A stretch of 64,000 nt of DNA from Kalmusia sp. IMI 367209 (taxonomy: Eukaryota; Ascomycota; Dothideomycetes; Pleosporales; Didymosphaeriaceae). Positions 21,266 to 32,135 of this stretch are shown here, one piece after another (positions within the stretch are counted from its first letter, which is position 1; each line of letters starts with the position of its first letter). The notes beneath the pieces were generated by a model, which was given only the letters and a program-made list of their open reading frames with translations, made no database searches and was not told where the DNA came from. The position numbers were made by a program, and so were the translations under genes. The stretch covers positions 2,480,001 through 2,544,000 of the forward strand of contig JAPEUQ010000001.1 of NCBI GenBank assembly GCA_027946365.1, written 5' to 3'.

Positions 21266-22506
21266 CTATGCAGTTGCTGGTTTACGACCAACCATCAGGT
21301 ACATGGGCGTGAAGAGTTTCTGCTTTCCACCCTCCACTAGGCAATCCGCTGCAAGTGCAAGGCTGTCGGCAGTCTTCTGGGTACCCTTGGGCGCAATGCC
21401 GATGGTTTCTAAGGCACCCACAAATCTGTGGACGAAGCCTCTGCCGATCTTTGTCATCCGAAGAATCGTGGGAACATCGCCGATGGTCTGAATGTACTTC
21501 AGCTGACCAGAGAGCGGCCAGTACCACGGAGACGGGTCGTCACGATCAGCCAAATCTTCGTGGTGTTCCAGCTCGAAACCAGCAGCCTTCATGGCCTTGA
21601 GAGCCACTTCGATCTTCTCCATGTTGGAAATACCGTCTCCAATCTCGATACCTAGGCGAATCTCCCTGTGCTCGGGGTTGTCATTGTCATACTTGTCGGT
21701 CATGAGCCATTCGTAGACACCGAACACACCACCGGGCTTGAGCACGCGGAAGATCTCGCTGTAGATGCCCTCGAGAGAAGGCGCATGTACGGTAGCTTCG
21801 ATCGCGTAGACGGCGTCAAACGAGTTGTCTGGGAAGGACATTTGCTACGAAAAGCGTCAGAGGATGGGGAATAAGGTGGAGGGAGTTGGGCATACCATGA
21901 AGTCTCCCTTCGTATACTTGAGCTTGTGCGAAAGGCCCTCCTTCTCAGCATACCGTGTCGCGCGCTCAATCTGATAGTCATTGTTGTTCAACCCAACGAC
22001 ATTGACATTGGCGAATTTGACCATCTCCCTAGCAGGGCCGCCGACACCACAACCCACATCAAGCACGCGCATGTTGTCGTTCAGGCCCATCTTATGCGCA
22101 AGGTAGTGCTCGTGGCGGGCAATGGCCTGGTAGAAGGGCTCGCCGTAAGCAAAGCGGCAGAAGTGGAAACTCTGACCCCAGCCATACTCGTACAAATCGG
22201 TAGCGAGGTTGTAGTAGTGCCGGGTCAAGGTGGCATACTCGTCGCGGCGGGCCTGGTAAATGTTAGAATCTACTAAAGCGACGGCTGTTGCAGTGTTCGC
22301 ACCTTGCGAGTCTCCTCGGTCTCGTCTCCAGCGGCTTTGTTATCCCAGTGCTTGAAGTACTCGTCCACGGCAGCTTGCTGGGCGGCCTTGTCCTTCTTGA
22401 ACAGGGCGCTCATGCCACCCTGCGCCTGGGAGGACTTGCCATGCATAGCCTTGTTGAAGGCCGCATCACGGCTGTGGTCTTCTCTCTCAAGGGCAACGGG
22501 AGACAT
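21266..22506 (-). CDS. erg6: Sterol 24-C-methyltransferase
   Basis: Three exons, 22506-22303, 22252-21896 and 21844-21266, give 379 residues (yeast Erg6 has 383). The enzyme moves a methyl group from S-adenosylmethionine to C-24 of zymosterol or lanosterol-type sterols on the way to ergosterol, at the ER and lipid droplets. The sterol-binding region YEYGWGQSFHFCRF (region I of the family) and the SAM motif VLDVGCGVGGPAREM are intact. IEATVHAPSLEGIYSEIFRVLKPGG, read across exon 3, is the standard continuation. The C-terminal half has the sterol methyltransferase domain with PSPWYWPLSGQL. The ATG at 22506 gives MSPVALEREDHS. An earlier in-frame ATG exists, but its product looks like leader sequence. 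ERG6 and PDB1 are in tandem on the minus strand; no functional link is evident. Confidence 0.96.
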
Positions 22507-22954
22507 GTTGGGAAAGTAGGTATGGCGCGAAACGTGGTGAAAGGACGAATTGAATTGAAAGGTGCGTACGTGCAATTAGAATGTGATTTTTAGAGAACAA
22601 TCAATCGTGGAGCAGTGAAAGAACAGAGCAGACGGCAGCCCTCTTAAGGAGAAGTCGTCCAAGGAGAAAGAGCGGTGCAGGAAATATGCTGTCCGCACAG
22701 AACGCCATCTGATAGGCCCAATCCGGGCCGGGGGCAAAGAACGCGCTAACGCGTCTGCGCTAGGAAATTACCGCCACCGAGCCAAGCTGCTCCGCTTCGT
22801 CACTCTCGCCTTTCTTTACCACGAGAACCCACCGCGGAACCAACTGCGCCCCACCGCTGCGACTCGCCTGCCCGCCCAACCGTAGAACCGAGCACTCTCC
22901 TGCAAACAACGTACGACTTATTGAGACTGCGCGCTGCGCTTTCCAGCCTCGGAG
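22507..22954. promoter_or_regulatory. Divergent promoter between ERG6 and SLT11
   Basis: A 448-bp region separates the start codons of ERG6 (-) and SLT11 (+), so both must draw their promoters and leaders from it. No specific binding site was identified with confidence. Confidence 0.65.
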
Positions 22955-24136
22955 ATGCCTCCGCAAATCAAACAGGACCTGAACCGCTCCGGCTGGGAGA
23001 CGACAGACTTCCCGTCCGTGTGCGAGCGATGCCTGCCCGACAATCCGTATGTCCAGATGCTCAAAGAAGACTACGGAGCTGTAAGTGCTCACCCCCTCTT
23101 CTTCTGCTCCCTCCCGAAACAAGGTTAACCGTCCGCCTAGGAATGCAAAATATGCACCCGACCTTTCACCATATTTCGTTGGAAAGCAGATCGCACAGCA
23201 CGCCAGAAACGAACAAACATATGCTTAACATGCGCGCGCCTGAAAAACTGCTGCCAGTGCTGCATGCTGGATCTATCGTTTGGTCTACCTATCGTGGTTC
23301 GCGATGCGGCTTTGAAGATGGTGGCGCCGGGGCCGCAGAGTGACATCAATCGACAATACTATGCGCAAGAGCACGAGAAGGAAATCGAAGAGGGGCGGGG
23401 AGCGGTAGAGGCCTACGACAAGACAGATGAGAAGGCGCGCGAGCTGTTGAAGCGGCTGGCGCAGAGTGAGCCATATTACAAGAAACAGCGACGACTAGAA
23501 GCCGAGGGCGAGACCACGCAAAAAGCGCTGCCTGCACCTGGAGGAGAGGCCAGCTCTGCGGGCGGGCGGGTACCGGGTCCTATAAGAACGAGAGATACAA
23601 GGGGACCCATCAGCGGCCGCGGTGGTATGCGACCAGGTCGTGGCGGACGGATGGGCGGAGCACCAGCAGCACCGAGTCCTGAAGACTGGCTTCCACCAAA
23701 AGACCCTAACGTTGCATCTCTGTTTGTTACTGGCGTCGAGGACGATTTGCCCGAACACGATATCCGCACACTCTTTGCCCAATACGGGCAGCTTCGATCG
23801 GTCGTATGCTCGCATCGCGCGCACTGCGCTTACATCAATTACGTGAAGAGGAAGGACGCAGAGAACGCGGCGGAGACATTGAAGGGCAAGGTAGTCATTA
23901 AAGGTTGCCCTCTGAAAGTGACGTGGGGCAAGCCGAAACAGCTGGATAGCCTCGATCAAAATGTCCGGATGATGTACGCGAAAGAAGGCAGGCAAGTTAG
24001 CGGAAATTCCAAGCGTGCCGCTTTGCAAGCTGCCACTGAGGCTGCTCCCGAGGCCAGTCTCGACAGTCTTGCAGCTATCGCTCCCCCTCCAGGCGCGGAC
24101 GATGAAGTCAACTACGCCAGTCTAGCCGGTAATTAG
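22955..24136 (+). CDS. slt11: Pre-mRNA-splicing factor Slt11/Cwf5 (RBM22 family)
   Basis: Two exons, 22955-23080 and 23141-24136, give 373 residues. The N-terminus is the Cys-rich zinc-binding module of the Ecm2/Slt11/RBM22 family: FPSVCERCLPDNPYVQM, then CKICTRPFTIFRWKAD, then CLTCARLKNCCQCCMLDL. Together these supply the cysteines of the split zinc fingers. A charged linker and a Gly/Arg-rich segment (RGPISGRGGMRPGRGGRMGG) precede a single RRM at about residues 240-310 (SLFVTGVEDDLPEHDIRTLF, then CAYINYVKRKDAENAAE). Family role: it joins the spliceosome with the NineTeen complex and contacts U6 snRNA and the intron in the activated spliceosome, in the nucleus. The 3' end lies only 81 bp from that of MZM1 on the other strand. 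Confidence 0.95.
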
Positions 24137-24217
24137 GCATGTGTATTATTCATAGCATGGGAAGGCGTTTCCGGGGTTAAAGGTTGGTATCACGATTCAT
24201 ATTGGTCGGGCAAAAAA

Positions 24218-24665
24218 TCAGGACGAACAGCACTTGGTTCCTGCCAGTGTATTCCCCTTTCCTTTCTTGATATCCTCGTTGTTCCCGCGCTCGGTATGTT
24301 CATGTATATTGAGCTCTAGTAGATAGCGTAAGCAATTGATGTGGATGAAGGGAGCCGCATGCGCTCTGAACATACTGTAACTGCCTTTTGAGTCCGTCGC
24401 CTGTCCTTGTACAACGTTTTCCCTCAAGAATTTAGCCACCTCCTCCGCATGTGTGATCTGCTTTGACAGTTCTTCGCTTCCGGTAGCTAGTGCGCGATTG
24501 TTTTCAAAATTCTTCCGCGCTTCGAGGCGAGCAGCGGAGAGCATACGCATGTCTCCTGGGGTAGTGATGAGCTTCTGTTCGTGTGCAAGGCATTGGAGCT
24601 GTCTACACACCCTTGAAAGCGATGCGCGCCGATCGCAACAAGTTTCTATATGCCGCGAGCGCCAT
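24218..24665 (-). CDS. mzm1: Mitochondrial zinc maintenance protein 1 (LYR family)
   Basis: Three exons, 24665-24611, 24555-24376 and 24315-24218, give 110 residues. The unspliced frame would read through both introns and hide this structure. The first exon encodes MALAAYRNLLRSARIAF, the LYR-type helix of the Mzm1 family. The second gives SAARLEARKNFENNRAL and HAEEVAKFLRENVVQGQATD, both diagnostic, and the third gives YKLNIHEHTERGNNEDIKKG. Mzm1 is a matrix chaperone that holds the Rieske iron-sulfur protein before its insertion into respiratory complex III; loss also lowers the mitochondrial zinc pool. It shares a 247-bp divergent promoter with LNP1. Introns are 55 and 60 bp, both GT-AG. Confidence 0.92.
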
Positions 24666-24912
24666 CTCGTATGACATGTCCGTCGTTGAGTGAAGGGCGA
24701 GGAACGGTCGATGGCAAGAAAAGTCGCAGGACGCGGAGTTTCACTGACAGGGATGCGGTCCCTGCGCCGATCAGTCAGCTGCCTGAGCTCGCCGCCGTTT
24801 GTGACGTCGCAAGAACAACCATCTTTTCACCCCTCCACAGGCGACCATGTTCAAGTGTCCTTGAGTCTTTTCTGGCACCATTGGTGCGCTGCTAACTTCT
24901 GAAATCTCAACC
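24666..24912. promoter_or_regulatory. Divergent promoter between MZM1 and LNP1
   Basis: Only 247 bp separate the two start codons, so both promoters and leaders must fit here. No named site is recognised. Confidence 0.6.
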
Positions 24913-26188
24913 ATGGTTTCATTTTGGCCCTTCAAGGTACGCATCGTGACCCCCGACATGTGTATGTTTACGCTGACGAGGCAGCAGTCCAGCGAGGATG
25001 CCGCGTCCTTTGAGAGGACTCTCTCTACACTCACTGGGAAGATTACGAGGGCCGCCGCTCGCAATGACAAGCTCCGTCAGAGATCTAGACGCGTACGCGT
25101 CATGTGGACACTCTACGCCGGCTTTGCATATATCGTCATAGGCGTCATTTTGATTCTGATCATCGGATACCACAGATGGGGACGTACCGAGTATTCAGTG
25201 GTTGCCGGAGGACCTTTATTGTATGAAGTTTTGGCCTAAGAAAGATTTGTGGGATTTGAAGCTGACTGCGTTCAGGCTCTATGTTGTTCGCACAACGATG
25301 ACCCGCTACTACGACTACCGCATATCTAGCACTGACGCCTATATCAAGAACCTCACCAAAGAACGAGATACAACGATCGAAAGACTGAAGGAAGCAACTA
25401 AATACAACTCCACCCAGCAACTACTCGAAAAGTACGGGAACTCGCCTAAGACGAAGGCCCCTGCATCGCCAGCTTCGAAGAACAAAGCCCAAGGTCCTCA
25501 GAAACCAGGTCCTGCGCCAGGACCGCGCACCGGCATTGCACCACCGCCGACCGCGAATATACAGCGCCCATCCGACCAGCGTCCCGCAACGCCGCAGCGG
25601 CCGACATCATCAGATTCCCCGCAGGCTCCACCACCCCCACCAACTCTACCTACGCTTGATGCTCCTGGTGCTGAGTTCGCGCCAAATGCATACTCAGCCG
25701 CCGAACTAACGAGGCAATATTCGTCTGCATCGGCAGCTACATTTACGCAAGCACACTGGTATGACCGAATACTGGATGCACTTCTCGGCGAAGACGAAAC
25801 TCAGCCGAAAAATCGTCTGGCTCTGATCTGTTCGGAATGCCGACTTGTGAATGGGCAAGCACCTCCGGGTGTACGCAGCCTTGAGGATGTTGGACGATGG
25901 CGCTGCGGAGGCTGCAGTGCATGGAACGGCAAAGAGAAGGTAGAGGAAGATGCTGTTTCCAAAATGGTGCAGGGATGGGAGGAGGAGAGAAAAGCCCAAA
26001 CCAAGGAGTTGAGCGCAAGCACTGATGGCGGCATCGACTATGACAACCGGGGAACGGAGGACGATACTGGCTTGGCGGCGGGTGGAGATGTAAGCTCGGG
26101 TGTGGATGTAGCAGAAGAGTCGGCGGATGAAACGCCTGCGCCTTCGCGATCGGCAAGAAGCAAGAGCAAGTCTAAAGGTAGGAAATAA
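24913..26188 (+). CDS. lnp1: Lunapark-type ER junction protein
   Basis: Three exons: 24913-24936, 24985-25220 and 25276-26188, giving 390 residues (389 if the second of two adjacent acceptors is used). Exon 1 encodes only MVSFWPFK. A coiled-coil-like stretch precedes two hydrophobic segments, VMWTLYAGFAYIVIGVILIL and a weaker one around VVAGGPLLLYVV, the paired membrane anchors of the family. RYYDYRISSTDAYIKNL and a helical KERDTTIERLKEATKY segment follow, then a Pro-rich linker. The zinc ribbon lies near residue 270: ALICSECRLVNGQAPPG followed by GRWRCGGCSAWN (two Cys-x2-Cys pairs). Lunapark proteins sit at three-way junctions of the tubular ER and stabilise the network with reticulons and Sey1/atlastin. 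The C-terminal tail is acidic and ends in a Lys/Arg cluster. Confidence 0.93.
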
Positions 26189-27032
26189 GTGCACGGGACT
26201 TGTGGCAGTATCATTTTCTTCTCGCCCGAATTTACAAACGGCATCACTGCTGATGGCTATGCAATAGCGACATCTCTTAGCGTTCAATAGTAATAATTAC
26301 TCAATCAGTATGGTGCACAATCACTCTCTCGATTTTCCAAGTCTTTACACTCCCCTCAGCAAGTACCTGTCATCGACATGATGATGGCGGCTTGCGTTAA
26401 CAAGTTCTAATGAGTTTGAGGTTGTGGAAGACTCTGGCAGCCGCCTTTGTCCTCATCCTTTCCTCATCAACTATGGGTCGAGTGGGCACAAATGTGCCCT
26501 TACCTGACTTGCTTTTGAACTTTCGACTTCTGTGTGGTGCACCCGGCAAGTCCCGCTTATTATATAAGCAACATCTAGCCTTCGTTCAACTAGTCGTCGT
26601 TTACGCAACTTAGTAATCTAGCAGGAGGGAAATCTGCTATTTTTGTCTGCCTGTATCGAGTATGTATACCTACTTGAGTATTGCCTTTACGTAGTTTAAC
26701 ACCATTATACTCCTCTTTCGTCCAAATTACCACATGACAAGTAATACGGGTGTTGAGATGTTGAAAGATCGTACGACGATTATGTGCACTTTTTTCAAGA
26801 CCATATCAAACGGGATAGTTTGATGCCGTTCTTTTCTACTTCCTTGTCGCTAATAAATTCCACCGAAGCTAAGAAAAACAAATCATCTCATTACCTTTTG
26901 TCTCTAGCGTACACTGGAGATAGCTATGAGAGTCGTACAAGAATCGAATACCCTACTGGTGTCTCGCTAGGTTGTTCCTGCCCACCGTATAAATAGCTGG
27001 TGAAATAACAAGAAGATCGTGTACTTAAATGA
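26189..27032. other. Intergenic DNA at the edge of an accessory island
   Basis: AT-richer than the neighbouring housekeeping block, with short frames only. No gene, RNA or repeat is recognised. Confidence 0.6.
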
Positions 27033-27320
27033 AGCAGAGATGGGCCAACAACACTGCTCGGGCGTGGATTCCGATTAGGCGCCGGAATCGAAGTCGTCGA
27101 TATTGCTAAACGAGAGGAAGTTGACTTTGGATACCCTAGTAAGGACGTCTTCAGCACTATCCGCGACTTTAGACGGTTCGACGGCCTACGAGACGTTCTC
27201 CATCCCTATCCTTGCCTAGCACTCCTCGATGTAGTGAATGCTGTGTCCAGCGATTCACTTCCTGCTCACTTGGCATTGTCTTCTGGCGTCTGGCAACCGC
27301 ATGATCAATCTAGTTTGTGA
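27033..27320 (+). other. Open coding-like fragment without a start
   Basis: A frame of about 95 codons, ending at TGA 27318-27320, has protein-like composition (for example AGIEVVDIAKREEVDFGYPS and IRDFRRFDGLRDVLHPYPC). It has no in-frame ATG after the upstream stop. It could be the last exon of a gene whose 5' part is lost or unrecognised, or a relic. It overlaps the 3' end of the minus-strand gene by about 10 bp. I do not recognise the family. Confidence 0.3.
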
Positions 27321-28073
27321 GTGGAGTACCTACCGCGGGCAAGGGGAGGTGGCAAACCGTATGGGTTGTCAATGAAGCCATTCCAACGAAATTATCATAG
27401 GGCGATGACGTCTGATCAACGACTTGCGAGAAATTCATCTCCTCATTGTTCGGGCCTTCAGTATCCGCATGCTCAACAAACTCGGCCTCGTCCTCAAAGT
27501 GGAGATCACCTTCGAGCTGCGATAGGGTGATCTCCCCTTGAGCGTACGCCTCCAACTTCTCTTTACGAATTTGCACTCGGCGCTTGGCTTCTATCGCTCG
27601 ACTCAGTTTAGCAGTTTTGACATCTGCCCAATTATTAACCTTGGCCACATTATCAGTGTTGAGCCAATTCTTGATTGTCTCCGGTAGTTTGTCGACATGC
27701 TTGGCGGACGCCTTGATGGCCCGAGACGCAATTATCGTTGCACCACTGCTCGCACTTGCGGTGAAGAATCCTCCGACGGATCGTCCTGCCGTTCCAAGGC
27801 CACTATATGCAATAGCGCTACCAAATTTCATTGCAGCTGTGCCGACATTCTTCGTGGCCTTAGTCGATTCATGACGCGCATTATCCCATGTACCAGGAAA
27901 GCGATACGTGGGAACATCGTTCCGAGATCCCTGATTGAAAATACTTAGCGTTTTGTCAAGTTTCAAAATGCTAGCACGTAGGCACTCACCTGTGCCTCTA
28001 TACTTAGATCCTCAAAGTCGAGGACAAGATCGCTGTACACGCCACTACTGTCGCACGTGTTGAACACCTCCAT
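27310..28073 (-). CDS. Hypothetical protein with a Gly/Ala-rich hydrophobic segment
   Basis: Two exons, 28073-27990 and 27930-27310, give 234 residues. Exon 1 encodes MEVFNTCDSSGVYSDLVLDF..., joined in frame through a 59-bp GT-AG intron (GTGAGT donor). I do not recognise the family. A segment at about residues 50-95 is rich in Gly, Ala and Ser with GxxxG-like spacing (FGSAIAYSGLGTAGRSVGGF, then ATIIASRAIKA), suggesting a helical hairpin or a membrane-associated segment. A basic helical region (LSRAIEAKRRVQIRKEKLEA) and an acidic one follow. The C-terminal 30 residues are doubtful and could include another splice event. No signal peptide is seen. It lies some 600 bp beyond the relic of an NB-ARC/TPR gene on the same strand; a functional link is speculation. 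Confidence 0.5.
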
Positions 28074-28689
28074 CGTCTTCAAAATTCGCTTCGTAGGATA
28101 TTCGTTGGTGTAATTATTTTCAGGAATGGTCAATATCGCTAGGATGTGTCAACGGCTGCTGGCGAGTTGGTTGATAGCGAAGATGTCAAGAGGACACTAA
28201 GGGTTTCTGATCGATCGTACAGTGGAGGGAGTGTATAAAAGAGATGCAATGTGCAGTTCAGTCATCTCTGCCGTTTCACACCTGGGCAGTGACAGACGAC
28301 TGGTGCCTGCGCTGTGGCGCGCGCAAGAGCGGGGATGCGGCATGCATTCACTAGCCAAATTAAATGCCAGACACGCTTCTGTGAAAGATATGCCTTCAAC
28401 ACGAAAGTAAGGTTAGGGTTTAATGCTAACATCTAGAGCACGTCTTTAGCTTACTCCACGACCGAAGCAACTCTGCGAGTGGCTATTATCATCTGGCATT
28501 GGTCGAGTCTACGTCTTCTAACATGGACGAATATATAGATCATGAGCACATGCACCATCCCACCTGTACGAAGAGGTCAAATGTACACGACCGTCTCACC
28601 ATCTTGTCGATATTAGCTCAAGTGAATTCCCCAGGTACTGATAACCATAAGTGTAAAGAAACTTTCGTGAAAGTGTGAATAGTACGAAT
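28074..28689. other. Upstream region of the hypothetical gene
   Basis: About 600 bp with no supported frame. It must hold the promoter of the minus-strand gene that starts at 28073. Confidence 0.5.
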
Positions 28690-30560
28690 ATATTAGTTCG
28701 CTAAGTTCTTCTCGTAATATCCTCATCATCGCTGTTAGTCCACGTTACTGGGGCTCGCCCTAGCGCACGATCCAATTCACTTTCGTGTCCTCTAACCCTC
28801 GCCATCTCTTCTGTTATGCTCTCTAAGTCTTTCAAATATCTCGAATTTCGGAATTACTCTCGCCTAGTGATTCCTTACCGTCGCAATATGGCCTTTGGTA
28901 TAACGTCAATACTTCGTCTATGTGAATTCAGGTAGGAAGAGTGTGCACGCTCGCAAGCGTCGCATCGTGCAGTGGAACTTTGGCACTCTCAAATGCAACC
29001 ATAGTACGCCCAGCAATACTCTCCGCTTTATCTAATTGACCTTGCTTCTTCCATATGAGTGCAAGTTCCATAAGGAGAGTAAGGATGTTTTCGTAGTTGT
29101 GTGTCTTCATGCTTGCCGCCTTGCCTCCTCATATGATTCGACGATCTCTTGCCACATGAGTTCTGATTCATTGAGCTTTCTTTGCGCCCCTAGAACCGGA
29201 TCAAGGGTCTTTTGCTTATCAGCATAGTATCATCGTCTTTTCCGTGAAAATTCTCGCTCGTTTCGACGGCTTTCTGAAGCCAAGTCTCTGCGCTTTCCAA
29301 GTTTCCTAGCAGCGATTGACGACCGCTTATCTGATGTAAAACACGATATCATTCTAAACTTTAGTCCACCTTATTCTCGTCATATCCCGGTATATGGAAA
29401 GCCTCTGCAATGTTGCGATAGGCATCCTGAAATTTGGGTACAGTTTCTCCGTGCACCCAGAAAACCCATGTCTTTGGAGAAGTTTCTCAAACATGATATA
29501 CATATTCTATGGCAAGCTGGGATTTACTCCAAGGCAATCAGTGATATTCAAATTCATGTTTCAACGCTTAGTAGTTACTTTGTATAGCCCATGTTGAGCT
29601 CAAAAGCAATAAATCTAATGTATCCTTGTTTAGGGAGTACTACAGTATCGGGGAAATTACCCGGCATCCAATCTTGGCTGAGTCGCTCTGAGAACACGAC
29701 ATATACAAGAATGGCCCTTAAACTCTTGTCTTGTAACTGTTGTCACCTGCTGCAGACATGGGAAATCTGGAGACTAACCCAACCCCTGCGATACCAATGA
29801 GAGCGACTCTGTCTGCAGGATACTGACTCCTCGAGATGATCTTGAAGAGCGATGGTCGTTCCACAAAGTCTTGATTACGTCGGAACGGGCCTACGAAAGC
29901 GGGAGGCGGTTACTGCTTCAAGGCTGTTCATACGTTAGTAAACAAGAACAATGTTTGAGCTACTCAGGGGTCGAAGCAGAACATACATCCACTATTTCCT
30001 TCTGCACTCTTTTTTCGTCACTTTCTACTTAACAGGAACTAGAAAACAGAGTGACCTTAGAACAGGGTCGTCATACTAACGGAAGACTTGAACCCTGCAG
30101 TAGAGACGCTATGAAATACCAGCGTATCCCAATATGACTTGATGATTCCATGTACCTTCCAAATCTTCGCGTCGTACGCTAAGCTACGTACTACCGCCGT
30201 CTTTTTTTTCAATGATGAAATTCTGGGTGACGACAAGGCCTTCTCGGTTATTTCTCATTTAGTCTGGTGATTTGCGTCATACAGCCTGCATCAGCTGGAG
30301 CCAAAGCCTTCTTTAAGAACTCTGAGATAATTCCATCATCAGGTGTATGCTTAGTCTGTCTCAACCCATCGATAAGAACAGGAAGCTGACGCTAATATAA
30401 TTAAAAGCCTCGGGTAGGTCTTTCGAAATGTACTCTTCGAGACGAGAGAGAACCTTGGCTCCAAGGTCGATGACAGCTATAACATTCGCAACCATTCCGA
30501 GTACGCTGAGAGTATCCGTATGAGTGCGAATGAAACTAGAGAGACTAATAAAGAAAGTGA
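28690..30560 (-). pseudogene. Decayed NB-ARC/TPR (NLR-like, STAND) gene
   Basis: Pieces of one fungal NLR-like protein occur in order on the minus strand but in different frames with many stops. Near 30545-30250 is the N-terminal helical domain (SVLGMVANVIAVIDLGAKVL, then LPVLIDGLRQTKHTPDDG). Near 30150 is a linker piece (SLAYDAKIWKVHGIIKSYW). At 29884-29779 the NB-ARC entry FRRNQDFVERPSLFKI leads to GIAGVG, the first half of Walker A. At 29526-29385 come KSQLAIEYVYHV, an in-frame TGA (29489-29487), then TWVFWVHGETVPKFQDAYR. The rest of NB-ARC is missing. At about 29330-28930 are two or more tetratricopeptide repeats (LLGNLESAETWLQKAVETSE; LTLLMELALIWKKQGQLDKA). Intact relatives sense non-self or trigger incompatibility-type cell death. 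This copy cannot make that protein. Confidence 0.8.
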
Positions 30561-31266
30561 AGATGGGGATCAAGAGAGATTAAGCTAATGCAAGTCGGCT
30601 GATATGGTGGTGGAGTTCAGCGGCATAGCCAGTCTGAGACATGCGGCGATACGTGACTCAGGGGAGGGATCAACGGAACATCTCTTACAATGCGTACGAC
30701 GGCATAGAATTGATATTTTGCTCCCTCGAGCGGACAAAGGATAGCCAAGCTTGGAAACATATGCAGTACTTGCGACAACAAAGGATGATCACACTACCCC
30801 TGCAAACGTCAAGTCATAAATATGCAATAGTCACGACCCATCGGAAGGCGACTTGTCAGGTCTTAACAAGTCTCTACAATATAATGGAACTCTCGACGGC
30901 TTTTGGGGGATTGATGGACAATTTGTAGTACGATTGTCATGCTCTCCCCTCCTGCTTGAGCACATCGTCCCAACTGCTTCACATCGGTGACAGCAATATA
31001 CTTAGACATTCGTTTCAGGCGGAATCCCACTACTAGAGGTCAGCCAAGAGGTTCGCGATGACCATGCGTCCGACCGATACGCAGAGGGACCGTTGCATGC
31101 GGAGGCACGTGGTTCGTTTCTGCACAAGGTATGAACATAAATTCGAAAGTGGCAAAGTGAGGAACCAGTCTCTTGCACTTGATCCAAGGGTATTTAAATA
31201 TTGTACCATATGCCCTAAAAGCCAACCTTGTTAACGCCGTAGAAAATCATTATGCTCGCGAAAAAT
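30561..31266. other. Intergenic region between the NLR relic and YKT6
   Basis: Small frames on both strands overlap and show no motif. Nothing is supported. Confidence 0.55.
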
Positions 31267-32135
31267 TCACATGACGATACAGCAAGAGTTCTGCTTCTTA
31301 GCCTGTACAACGATACGTCAGTCATATCCAGGACGCATGATGCAATCTGGTAGACCTACCTGGGTGTAAAACATCTTGCTCGATGAACTCAAATCGTTGC
31401 TCTTCGCCACCAGCTGATCCATCTTCTCCCCGCGCTCAAGCATGCTCTCCATGGTCTGATGCAGAACCTGCTTCGTAGCGTCAAGCTCATGCTGTATCTT
31501 CAAGATCTTGTCTGCCTCTTGTGGGTTTTGGTATTGAGTAATATAGTCCTTGAGCTCGGGGTAGGGTAGCGAGTTTGCAGAGGCACTTGCAACGGCGGAC
31601 TGTGAATGTTTGGTCGAGAACTCGTCGCAGAGTTTCTTGAGGACACCTGTGATAACGAATTCAGGATATTCCTTGTTGGTGACAACAATGCCACACAGTC
31701 CTCTTGCGTTATCATATGTATGGATAAGGTAATCTGCGATGTGATCAGCTGTAGGCCATTGCGAGAGAGCAATTATTGCCCAGCTCTTGACCATCCGCAC
31801 CTTCTAATTTGTCTTCTTTGATGGCAAGGCGCGCTCCCGCTGGTGTTTTCTTAGCTGCTAGTTCCACGAAGAAGTTCAACTGTAGATATGTTAGGTCTTG
31901 CTTTGTGCCTCGGCATGGCTTTCGGCGGACAGAGGCAGGTGCAAACGTACGAACTCGGTGATGCTTCCACGAGTAAAGCGATTAAAGCTGCTCAGCTCGC
32001 GCTGGTTGCTTAGTTCGATGGGGTTGGTCTTATCGGTGGTGCGCCAGACCTATACAGTTCAGTTAAATCCCTATGTCTTCGTTGTTGGGGCGGTGAGGGA
32101 GATCTTACACCCATGTACAGGACCTTCATACTCAT
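31267..32135 (-). CDS. ykt6: R-SNARE Ykt6
   Basis: Five exons: 32135-32109, 32049-31951, 31879-31801, 31733-31360 and 31302-31267, giving 204 residues (yeast Ykt6 has 200). The N-terminal longin domain runs from KVLYMGVWRTTDKTNPIELS to KEYPEFVITGVLKKLCDEF. The SNARE helix ILKIQHELDATKQVLHQTME has the zero-layer arginine in LERGEKMDQLVAKS. The last exon, only 12 codons with its stop, gives AKKQNSCCIVM, the CC-aa-x tail of Ykt6: palmitoylated on the first Cys and farnesylated on the second. Ykt6 has no membrane span and cycles between cytosol and Golgi, endosome, vacuole and autophagosome membranes as a fusion R-SNARE. Introns are 59, 71, 67 and 57 bp. A long open frame upstream is discussed separately. 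Confidence 0.95.

Noticed and set aside
26189..31266. Transposon or terminal inverted repeats around the accessory island
   Set aside because: No transposase, integrase or matching terminal repeats were found by eye.
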